The notes under the pieces are model-generated. The model did no database searches. It worked only from the letters and a program-made list of their open reading frames with translations, and had not been told where the DNA came from. A stretch of 8,354 nt of DNA from Akkermansia muciniphila (GTDB lineage Bacteria > Verrucomicrobiota > Verrucomicrobiia > Verrucomicrobiales > Akkermansiaceae), in NCBI GenBank assembly GCA_943324575.2, contig CALPMD020000040.1, forward strand, positions 1 to 8,354, read 5' to 3'. Shown here piece after piece: positions 1 to 6,225 of this stretch (positions are counted from its first letter, which is position 1; every line of letters begins with the position of its first letter). The position numbers and the translations under genes were made by a program.

Positions 1-2319
1 CGCGTAATCCACACCGTCGGCCAGAATGCCGTTGAGTGCACCGCTACTGGTCACGGTGAGTGCTGAAACCAGTTCGCCCGTGCCGTTGACCACACCCGAC
101 CCTTGATCGAGCGCACCGATGATCGTGCGTTGGTTCACGGTCAGAGTTCCGCCGGTCATGGTCACCACCGTGCCGGAATTGAGGGCGTTGGCGCTGGCGA
201 GCACCAGCGTGCCGCCATTGATGAGGGCGTTGCCGGTGAAAGTGGATAAGCCGCTATTGCCGCTGAGGGTGAAACTGCCCGCGCCCGCCTTGACGAGATC
301 GCCGGCGCCATAAAGAGTGCCGGAGAAGGTGCTGTCGGACGCGCCGGTGGTCAGCGTGGCTGTTCCCACTTTCATGTGGCCCGCGCCGGAGAGCGAAGCG
401 ATGGTTTCGTTGCCACCAAGCTCAAAAGTCGCACCCGAAGCAACGGCGACCGCGCCGCTGTCATCCAGACGATTGGCGGCAGAGGTCAACAGCGAGCCAC
501 TGTTGATCGTGGTGCCGCCGCTGTAGCTGTTATTCCCGCTGAGCGTGACCGTGCCTGTGCCACTCTTGGTGAACGAGCCATCCGAGCTGGTGAGATTGCT
601 CGCCAGTGTGACCGCTTGGCCGTTGGTGTCGATCTTGTAGGCTTGGCCGGCCGCCGTGCTGAAACGTGCGGAATAGTCGGCCGTGTTCGACGCCGAGTAT
701 TGCAGGGTGCCACCACCGAACAGAATCGTGCCGCTGGAACCGATCGCATTGGCAGAGCCGAGGCTCACGATGCCGGCGCTCAAGGTCGTGCCGCCGCTGT
801 AGCTGTTATTCCCGCTGAGTGTGACCGTGCCCGCGCCACTCTTGGTGAGCGAGCCTGTGCCGCTCATCGCCCCGGCATAAGAGCCGTTGGTCGATTGATT
901 GAACTCCACGGCGGCATTGTTGACCACCGCGCCTTGGATGGCCGTGGTGGTGCCGGTTAGTTTGCCCGCTGAAACTGTGGTGCCGCCCGAATAACTGTTG
1001 GCGCCGCTCATCGTGAGCGTGCTTGTGCCACTCTTGGTGAGCGAGCCGATACCGCTAATTTGACCAGAGTAAGTGGAGTTTGCATTGTTGGCGCCGACCG
1101 ACAAGACATTGCCGCCGATCGCCAGGTTCTTCGAGCCAGTAATGCCACCAATGTTATAGGTGTTGTTGCCGGTAAGGCCAAATGCGACCGTGCCGTCGTC
1201 GGAGCTCGCCATGTTCAGCGTCGAACCGGCAAGGGCGTTGCTGTGATTAAGCGAGAGAGTACCCAAACCGACGCGCGTGTCCCCGGTGAAGGTGTTGGCG
1301 CCGCCGAGTGTGAGCGTGCCCGGGCCGCTGAAAGTCAGGCCACCAGAACCAGAAATCACTCCGTTTTCAATGGCTCCGAGGCGGCTGTTGAGATTTAGTC
1401 CGGAAAAATCGAGCGCGCTGGCACCGGTGCTCGTGAACGTGTGCAGCGTGTAGCCAGCAGCCGTGCCGGTTCCCGCAGTGACAGTTCCGCCGGTTCCAGC
1501 GGATGTGCCCTTGTAGCGGGCGATGACGATGCCATTAGCACCTTGACCACCTGATTGGGTAGATCCTCCGTTATTACCACCAAACGCACCTCTTCCGCCA
1601 CCGCCAATGATGCTGGCATTCACAGCTGCCCCGGTTCCTCCACTTCCCCCACTGCCGCCAACCGCATAAGAAACATTGGTGCCTGAGATATCCAACGAAA
1701 GCCCAGCGCCTCCAGCCGCACCGGTCCTTGTGCTACTCGAAGCCCCCGCGGATCCGGCACCGCCACCGCCGCCGCCGCCTCTCCCATAGCCTGAAACGTT
1801 GCCAGAATTACCACCGCCTGAATTGCCCTGCCCGATGGAAGCAGTTCCTCCATTTCTGGTTCCGCCAACTGGCCTTCCTCCTGCCCCGCCGCCACTGCCG
1901 CCACTCAATCCACTTTCCCGGCTCGCGCCGCCACCGCCGCCACCCAGGGCAATGATGTTTTCAAAGGAGGAATTTCCACCATTTCCGCTATTAGCTGATC
2001 CCCCCGTTCCCACGGCGACGCCGATGCTCGTGGCAGTCTCGAAGGTAAGATTCCCCTGCAAGAGCCCGCCTGCACCACCCCCACCGCCAGGGCCATCGTC
2101 ATACCCGTTTCCTCCACCCCCACCGCCGCCGATGACAAGGTATTCCACCTCAAAGCCAAGCCCGAGGGTCAGGCCGCCGGTGGTGGAGCGTGCGACGTTG
2201 AAGGTCTGGTTGCCCGATGCACCATCCAGCGTGACGCTCGTTTGTGCCGCCAATGGAAGCGTGAACGTGACTGTGAGCAGCGTGAAAGGGAGGAGCTGGT
2301 GAAAAGAACGGAGTTTCAT
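1..2319 (-). CDS. Secreted glycine-rich / autotransporter-associated beta-strand (PATR) repeat protein, C-terminus outside window
   Basis: Open from an ATG at 2319 to the window edge (773 codons, no stop), so the C-terminal part is missing. Residues 1-25 form a signal peptide (MKLR, then a hydrophobic stretch ending LPLAA), predicting export. Residues 59-269 are a glycine-rich domain that opens with EYLVIGGGGGGG and closes with GIVIARY. A bridge containing YTLHTFTSTG (about 290-299) follows. From about residue 324 there are at least five PATR repeats (about 324-358, 423-456, 487-519, 580-612, 671-707) with the family signature GSLTKSG-GTVTLSGNNSYSGGTT. These repeats are known to form long extracellular beta-helices. 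No Shine-Dalgarno sequence precedes the ATG, but the signal peptide fixes the start well. The missing end could be an outer-membrane barrel or a PEP-CTERM-type sorting tail; the window cannot tell. It lies downstream of a two-component pair on the same strand. Family call is firm; function (adhesion, surface layer or matrix) is inference. Confidence 0.9.
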   Translation of the reverse strand, partial: MKLRSFHQLLPFTLLTVTFTLPLAAQTSVTLDGASGNQTFNVARSTTGGLTLGLGFEVEYLVIGGGGGGGNGYDDGPGGGGGAGGLLQGNLTFETATSIGVAVGTGGSANSGNGGNSSFENIIALGGGGGGASRESGLSGGSGGGAGGRPVGGTRNGGTASIGQGNSGGGNSGNVSGYGRGGGGGGGAGSAGASSSTRTGAAGGAGLSLDISGTNVSYAVGGSGGSGGTGAAVNASIIGGGGRGAFGGNNGGSTQSGGQGANGIVIARYKGTSAGTGGTVTAGTGTAAGYTLHTFTSTGASALDFSGLNLNSRLGAIENGVISGSGGLTFSGPGTLTLGGANTFTGDTRVGLGTLSLNHSNALAGSTLNMASSDDGTVAFGLTGNNTYNIGGITGSKNLAIGGNVLSVGANNANSTYSGQISGIGSLTKSGTSTLTMSGANSYSGGTTVSAGKLTGTTTAIQGAVVNNAAVEFNQSTNGSYAGAMSGTGSLTKSGAGTVTLSGNNSYSGGTTLSAGIVSLGSANAIGSSGTILFGGGTLQYSASNTADYSARFSTAAGQAYKIDTNGQAVTLASNLTSSDGSFTKSGTGTVTLSGNNSYSGGTTINSGSLLTSAANRLDDSGAVAVASGATFELGGNETIASLSGAGHMKVGTATLTTGASDSTFSGTLYGAGDLVKAGAGSFTLSGNSGLSTFTGNALINGGTLVLASANALNSGTVVTMTGGTLTVNQRTIIGALDQGSGVVNGTGELVSALTVTSSGALNGILADGVDYA
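512..1047 (-). repeat. Three in-frame 68-bp DNA repeats encoding PATR cores
   Basis: Three 68-bp copies lie at 512-579, 788-855 and 980-1047. The first two differ at only 4 of 68 positions; the third is more diverged but still recognisable, especially in its last 20 bases. Offsets are 276 and 192 bp, both multiples of three, so each copy encodes the same core (TKSG-GTVTLSG-NSYSGGTT). They are the best-conserved parts of the PATR units and are potential sites for in-frame recombination that would change repeat number. Confidence 0.8.
1513..2145 (-). other. Glycine-rich domain within the surface protein gene
   Basis: This part encodes residues 59-269. It is dominated by runs of Gly interspersed with Ser, Asn, Ala and Thr, and is bounded by the conserved edges EYLVIGGGG and GIVIARY seen in glycine-rich domains of many bacterial surface and fibre-like proteins. 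Glycine codon use differs from the PATR part downstream: GGA and GGG are frequent here and AGA is used for Arg, whereas the repeat region mostly uses GGC and GGT. The domain therefore looks like a separately acquired or separately evolving module. Confidence 0.75.
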
Positions 2320-2350
2320 GGGATCGACTGGATTTGAAGGGTAGATGAAT

Positions 2351-2372
2351 GGCTGCGGGCCGATAGGCAGCC
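2351..2372 (-). other. Small inverted repeat in the surface-protein leader
   Basis: GGCTGC and GCAGCC form a perfect 6-bp stem around a 10-base loop, 32-53 bp upstream of the start codon. If transcription starts near 2371, as the -35 hexamer suggests, the hairpin would sit at the very 5' end of the mRNA, where it could affect stability. It has no U-tract, so it is not a terminator. It may be chance in GC-rich DNA. Confidence 0.3.
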
Positions 2373-2377
2373 GCGGC

Positions 2378-2406
2378 GAAATTGGCCAGAGGTGGACGGG
2401 TGTCAA
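2378..2406 (-). promoter_or_regulatory. Candidate promoter of the surface-protein gene
   Basis: On the minus strand there is a perfect TTGACA at 2406-2401. A 17-bp spacer leads to AATTTC at 2383-2378, a poor match to TATAAT. The start codon is about 60 bp further on. A perfect -35 with a weak -10 could mean activator dependence, or that the -35 match is accidental. Inference from sequence only. Confidence 0.4.
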
Positions 2407-2435
2407 TGTCCGACCGGCCTTGAATCCCCCTCCCA

Positions 2436-2466
2436 CGACGAATCGGCGATCTTTTCGACGAATCGG
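2436..2466 (-). promoter_or_regulatory. 11-bp direct repeat, candidate operator for the LytTR regulator
   Basis: CCGATTCGTCG (minus-strand reading) occurs twice exactly, at 2466-2456 and 2446-2436, with a 20-bp period (about two helical turns). It lies in the gap between the response regulator and the surface-protein gene, 29 bp upstream of the TTGACA hexamer. LytTR proteins are known to bind paired direct repeats of about 9 bp with a 21-22 bp period upstream of -35 elements. This arrangement resembles that, although the bases do not match the classical AlgR/AgrA-type consensus. Confidence 0.45.
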
Positions 2467-2512
2467 AGGGTGCGGCTGGCGGGAACGCTCTGTGGCCGCG
2501 CCGAGGATGCTA

Positions 2513-3196
2513 TCACCCGTTGAGTTCGCGGAAGCGCTTGGCCGCGGCGCGGCCGAGTTCTATTTCGGCGGGCGAGTTGCGGAATTTGATTTTGAGTCCG
2601 GAGCCGAAGGGGGTCCATGAGTGAACGAGGTCGAGTCGCAGCAGGGTGGAGCGGTCGAGTTGTGAAAACGGATGACCGGCGAGCAGACCGGCCCATTCGT
2701 GGAAGCGGCGATGGTCGGGGTATTCGCGGCTGCCGCAGATGACGATGCTGTAATCGCGGTCGGCCTTGATGGCGGCCACCGTTGCAAGGGCGAGCTGATG
2801 GCGCTGGCCGCCACCGCGATAGACCTGCACGCTGGTGAGCGGTGCGGTGTCTAGCGAGCGCAGCTTGGCCAATGCGCGCAGCAGGCGTTCCTCGCTCACG
2901 GGTTTGACGATGTAGTCGACCGCATTCACTTCGTAGGCCGCGGCCCCGAATTCGGTGTGCACGGTGGTGAAGATGATCTGCGCGCCCTGGGGCAGGTGCC
3001 CGAGGAGGTCAAAGCCGTTGTCGGCACCCAATTCGATATCGAGGAACACGAGGTCCGGCGAATACTCCACTGCCATCGCGCGGGCGGCGGCTAGGCTGTG
3101 TGCTGCCACGGCGATTTCGACATGCGCCACCCCTTCGAGTAGGGAACGCAAATTGAGGATGTCCTCACGACTGTCATCCACGATGAGGGTTCGCAT
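2513..3196 (-). CDS. Response regulator with REC and LytTR DNA-binding domains
   Basis: A 227-residue cytoplasmic transcription regulator of the AlgR/LytR type. The receiver domain (about 1-115) shows the acidic pair D7-D8 (LIVDDS), the phospho-acceptor D53 in LVFLDIELG, the switch threonine at 77/78 (IIFTTVH) and K98 in DYIVKPV. The LytTR domain (about 130-225) has IKADRDYSIVIC, the hallmark FSQLDRSTLLRLD near 177-189, and a G-LKIKF strand. Length is normal for the family. The ATG sits directly before the first receiver strand, so the start is secure, though only a weak ribosome-binding site precedes it. It begins 76 bp after the sensor kinase stop on the same strand, so the kinase is its likely phosphodonor. 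The gene following it encodes a surface protein, a plausible target. Family very sure; target inferred. Confidence 0.95.
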   Translation of the reverse strand: MRTLIVDDSREDILNLRSLLEGVAHVEIAVAAHSLAAARAMAVEYSPDLVFLDIELGADNGFDLLGHLPQGAQIIFTTVHTEFGAAAYEVNAVDYIVKPVSEERLLRALAKLRSLDTAPLTSVQVYRGGGQRHQLALATVAAIKADRDYSIVICGSREYPDHRRFHEWAGLLAGHPFSQLDRSTLLRLDLVHSWTPFGSGLKIKFRNSPAEIELGRAAAKRFRELNG

Positions 3197-3272
3197 GGGC
3201 TTCAGTGGGTTGATGGATGTTGCCCAGCCATCACTCGGGGCGGGGTGGGCGGATTGTTGATTGTGGCATGGT

Positions 3273-5954
3273 TCACGGCTGGAAATGTTCGTTCTCGCTG
3301 GCTGCTGGGTTTCCGATTGCCTCTGGATGTTGCTCGGGATGCTTTTCCATCTCGGGAAGCTCGACGACGAACCGGGTCCCGCGATTTTCCATGGCTTGTA
3401 CGCGCACGGAGCCGCCCAGCAACTCGGCGTTGATCTTCACAACGGCCAGCCCGAGACCGACCCCTTTATCCACGGGTGATACCTCAGTGCCGACTTGGGC
3501 ATATTCGGCGAATACGGTCGCCATTTGAGTCTGCGGGATGCCGGGGCCGTGATCCTCCACGACGAGCCGCAAGCGGCCGCCGGAGATGTCGACCGCGATG
3601 GTCACCGGTTCGTCGCGACCCGCGCTGAATTTGAGGGCGTTTTCGCCCAGATTCAGCGCGATTTGGGTGAGGCGCATCTGGTCGGTGCGCCAGCGCGCCT
3701 CATCATCGCCGGGCAGCTTCCACTCGATTTTGCTGCGGTGGTATTCGGAGATGGGTTCGAGGATGTTGCTGATTTCCTCGATCCAATCCACGACGTAGAA
3801 TTCGCTCATGGTCAGCGGCACGCGTCCAGACTCGGCGGCGGAGACATTGAGCACATTGCGCAGTAGCAGATTGAGGTATTGCCCGCCGGACCGCACGCGG
3901 TTGAGCAAGCGCGTGAAATCCGTATCCGCCTCCTGCTGTTGGCCGCGCATCCACATGGCTTGTGAAAGACTGACGAGCGCGCTCAGCGGGGTGCGGATCT
4001 CATGGCTCATCTTGGCCAGAAACAGGCTTTTGGCCTTGTGCGCTTGCTCCGCCTGGAGGCGCAGCTCCTCGGCTTCTGCCCGTAGGCGTTTTTCGTTCTC
4101 CAAAGTGTCCGCCAGCATGCGTTCGGCGACCACGCGCGCGGTGACATCGGTCACCAGACCGGACCAGATCGTATCGGACACATGATCGGTTCTCGAGGTG
4201 GAAGCGATGAGGAACCACTTCGTCTCGCCGCGCACCACCACGCGACCTTCCCAGCGGAATACCTCGTTGTTGGCGAAGATCTCGGCGATCGCCGAGGCCG
4301 TGAGTGGTCGGTCATCCGGATGAATGCGCGAGGCGATCGCTGCCGGGTCTGCCAAGAGAGCCTCGCGCGTGAGGTCGAAAATGTCGAGAAACTGCGGGCT
4401 CGCAAACCGGAATTGCGGTGTGACCCCGCCGTGATTGTCGGTTTTCAAGATCACTTCGTAAGTCCCGGCCGCGATGCTGCTCATCACCTCGTAAGCCTGC
4501 CGTTCGGCCATGTGCCTCTGTTCCTCCGCCTCGCTTGCGCGCTGCTTCATGAGCACCGCGAGGAAAAAGGCCGTCAGGATCGAAGGCACCATCAGCAATT
4601 GCAGGGCGCGAATGGGAACGATCATCGGCGTAAGGTTTCCGAACTGCAGACCGAGAACGACCAACGTGAGGCCCAAACCTCCCCATGCCGCAGCAAACCA
4701 AAGATCCTCCCGGCGCGGGCGTCCGCGTCCCAGCACCACCACGAGGCCGCAGAGGACCCCGGCAACGGCCATGACTTCCATCCAGCGGATCGCCACGCGG
4801 AAATCGAACAGCAGGAAGCTGGCCACGATGACCAGCGGCAGGCCCCGGGCAAGTCCTTCAAAAGCCCGCTGCAAGCGCCCCGTTTCCGGAAGCCCGAGAT
4901 GGAAGCTCCGGTTGAGCATGGAGAAGGCGAAAAGCGCGAGGCCGACCGTCAGCCCCAATCCCTGTCGTTCGATCCACAGCGGTGCCTGCGGCCACATCTG
5001 CGTTAGGTAGCCGTTGAAAATGACATAATAGAGCGAGTATCCAGCAGCAATGAGGGCTAGATACAGATACAGCTGCGCGCGGCGCAACCACGCCAGCAGC
5101 AGGCTGAGAAACACAATCGCCAGACAGAAGCCGGTTTGCAGCGCGTCGCCGGTCGCCTGGCGCAAGGCCGCCTGCTGCATCACCCCGGATGATCCGATCC
5201 ACAGTGGCAGCCAGATGGCGGTGTTGGACTCGGCGCGCAGGTAGATGGTCCGCTCCGTTCCCGAGGGTAAATCCAGATCCAGTGAGGGCCGCCGCTCCTG
5301 CCGCCGGGGAACATCGGCGGCACCACAGGACAGGGTTTGCACGAGGTTTCCATCAGCGACCACATGCCATGTCACATGGTTCAAACGAGCGGTGCCCAGT
5401 TCCACGGTCAGATGCTCTGACAGGTTTCGCTCCGCCCGCACGGTGAAACGCACCCACACTACCGAGCGTGTGAAACCGAATGAGGGAGTCTTCCGCTGGT
5501 TCGCTTCAAAACGAGTGCCCTCCGCCATCACATCGTGGATGTCCATTTTCCCAGTGGGATCCACGAGCAACGACAGATGAGGAGACAGGTCCGTCCGGGG
5601 GACCCGCCCGCCGTGAGCCGCGTCCGCTGGGTGGGGGCTCACTAACAGGGCTTGTCCCCATGAATGCGAAACAAGGAGCAGAGCAATGAAAACAGCGAAC
5701 AAGACTCTGACTGTTGTAAGCGGGGATGAATCCCGGAATGTCCAAGTCGCGTCTTCTTTGGATGGATTGCAATCGGCCTTTGGCTTCCTTTCGGCCCTCG
5801 CAGGTTCACATTCCGGGCCTCCCGAGCTAAAGGAGCCGCCCTTGGAAGAGTGGTCATCGGTTCGCCTCTCTGCACACATGCTGCGGATTTGATCGACCCC
5901 GGTGGAACCTTGGACACATGCCATTGACGCGTCTTTCAGCGCTGGTTTCTCCAT
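3273..5954 (-). CDS. 7TMR-DISM sensor histidine kinase with PAS domain
   Basis: Inner-membrane sensor kinase, 893 residues from the ATG at 5954. Order: a hydrophilic N-terminal 80 residues; a hydrophobic signal-like segment about 82-97 ending SWGQA; an extracytoplasmic 7TMR-DISMED2-type sensor about 115-255 (note SVVWVRFTVR); a seven-helix 7TMR-DISM membrane block about 270-470; a PAS_3-type domain about 490-610 ending WSGLVTDVTAR; a short Glu/Arg-rich coiled coil; the HisKA dimerisation helix with phospho-acceptor H651 in KMSHEIRTPLSAL; and an ATPase domain with N box (NLGENALKF, N772), G1 box (VEDHGPGIP, D801) and G2 box (GVGLGLAVV, about 831-839). All catalytic residues are present. DISMED2 domains resemble carbohydrate-binding folds, so a glycan ligand is a reasonable guess. 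Start choice is uncertain: a TTG at 5984 is also in frame, and the 80 residues before the hydrophobic segment are unusual. The partner is the LytTR regulator 76 bp downstream. Confidence 0.93.
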   Translation of the reverse strand: MEKPALKDASMACVQGSTGVDQIRSMCAERRTDDHSSKGGSFSSGGPECEPARAERKPKADCNPSKEDATWTFRDSSPLTTVRVLFAVFIALLLVSHSWGQALLVSPHPADAAHGGRVPRTDLSPHLSLLVDPTGKMDIHDVMAEGTRFEANQRKTPSFGFTRSVVWVRFTVRAERNLSEHLTVELGTARLNHVTWHVVADGNLVQTLSCGAADVPRRQERRPSLDLDLPSGTERTIYLRAESNTAIWLPLWIGSSGVMQQAALRQATGDALQTGFCLAIVFLSLLLAWLRRAQLYLYLALIAAGYSLYYVIFNGYLTQMWPQAPLWIERQGLGLTVGLALFAFSMLNRSFHLGLPETGRLQRAFEGLARGLPLVIVASFLLFDFRVAIRWMEVMAVAGVLCGLVVVLGRGRPRREDLWFAAAWGGLGLTLVVLGLQFGNLTPMIVPIRALQLLMVPSILTAFFLAVLMKQRASEAEEQRHMAERQAYEVMSSIAAGTYEVILKTDNHGGVTPQFRFASPQFLDIFDLTREALLADPAAIASRIHPDDRPLTASAIAEIFANNEVFRWEGRVVVRGETKWFLIASTSRTDHVSDTIWSGLVTDVTARVVAERMLADTLENEKRLRAEAEELRLQAEQAHKAKSLFLAKMSHEIRTPLSALVSLSQAMWMRGQQQEADTDFTRLLNRVRSGGQYLNLLLRNVLNVSAAESGRVPLTMSEFYVVDWIEEISNILEPISEYHRSKIEWKLPGDDEARWRTDQMRLTQIALNLGENALKFSAGRDEPVTIAVDISGGRLRLVVEDHGPGIPQTQMATVFAEYAQVGTEVSPVDKGVGLGLAVVKINAELLGGSVRVQAMENRGTRFVVELPEMEKHPEQHPEAIGNPAASENEHFQP

Positions 5955-5967
5955 ACTGTTAGTGAAT

Positions 5968-5973
5968 CTCCTT
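5968..5973 (-). promoter_or_regulatory. Ribosome-binding site favouring the ATG at 5954
   Basis: AAGGAG on the minus strand lies 13 bases before the ATG at 5954. The spacing is longer than ideal, but it is the best Shine-Dalgarno match near any in-frame start of the kinase. The later in-frame ATG codons examined have none. It therefore supports, but does not prove, the 5954 start. Confidence 0.45.
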
Positions 5974-5986
5974 TCGCATCTCAATA

Positions 5987-6016
5987 ATTATGGGATTTCG
6001 TTGAGGTCCGTTTGAA
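5987..6016 (-). promoter_or_regulatory. Candidate promoter of the kinase-regulator operon
   Basis: Minus strand TTCAAA (6016-6011, 4 of 6 to TTGACA), 18-bp spacer, CATAAT (5992-5987, 5 of 6 to TATAAT). Predicted transcription start is near 5980, giving a leader of about 25 bases that contains the AAGGAG site. The AT-rich -10 stands out in otherwise GC-rich DNA. Prediction by eye only. Confidence 0.4.
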
Positions 6017-6225
6017 TCCGGCGGTGGTTTTGGCGACGGCAAAAAGTGTCAGGCGCTAATGATTCCGGCAAGAATAGAGGTTTTCATGGGTTTATAGGTT
6101 GAACCGGACACTCCACGAAATGGGCTGACCCGGCAATCCTGAAAGTTCGGGTAAATTAAGATTCACAGGCCAAGGCCGCGTTTCAGGGTTGAGTCCGCAG
6201 CGATCTTCCGCGAAAACCTCCGCAG

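Larger units (their letters stand above)
5955..6225. other. Divergent intergenic region between the kinase gene and purD
   Basis: 271 bp separates the two start codons. The kinase-proximal part holds the candidate promoter above. The remainder contains two small inverted repeats: GGTT-G-AACC at 6097-6105, and ACCCG/CGGGT at 6128-6152 around a 15-base loop. No -35/-10 pair with good spacing was found for purD, although AT-rich patches occur at about 6090-6098 and 6151-6162. No riboswitch, tRNA or convincing small gene was recognised. Confidence 0.6.

Noticed and set aside
376..960. 194-codon plus-strand frame opposite the surface-protein gene
   Set aside because: Its repeated AAAVAVIPAE segments are the antisense image of the PATR repeats, not an independent protein.
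1799..2302. Plus-strand proline-rich frame (PPPPPP runs)
   Set aside because: It is the complement of glycine codons in the glycine-rich domain; the minus-strand frame has a signal peptide and recognised domains.
3197..3272. Possible hairpin or terminator between kinase and regulator genes
   Set aside because: Only short GATGG/CCATC and TGGG/CCCA pairings with no T-run; the genes are most simply read as co-transcribed.
4182..5006. 274-codon open frame on the plus strand inside the kinase gene
   Set aside because: It is antisense to the conserved kinase domains, rich in Arg/His/Gln with no recognisable motif; typical spurious frame in GC-rich DNA.
5959..5979. Six-codon minus-strand leader ORF (MRKEIH) overlapping the kinase ribosome-binding site
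   Set aside because: It could act as a leader peptide if transcription starts near 5980, but a six-codon frame is expected by chance and nothing else supports it.
6128..6152. ACCCG/CGGGT inverted repeat upstream of purD as a terminator or riboswitch
   Set aside because: Only a 5-bp stem with a 15-base loop, no U-tract, and no match to purine riboswitch core features that I could see.
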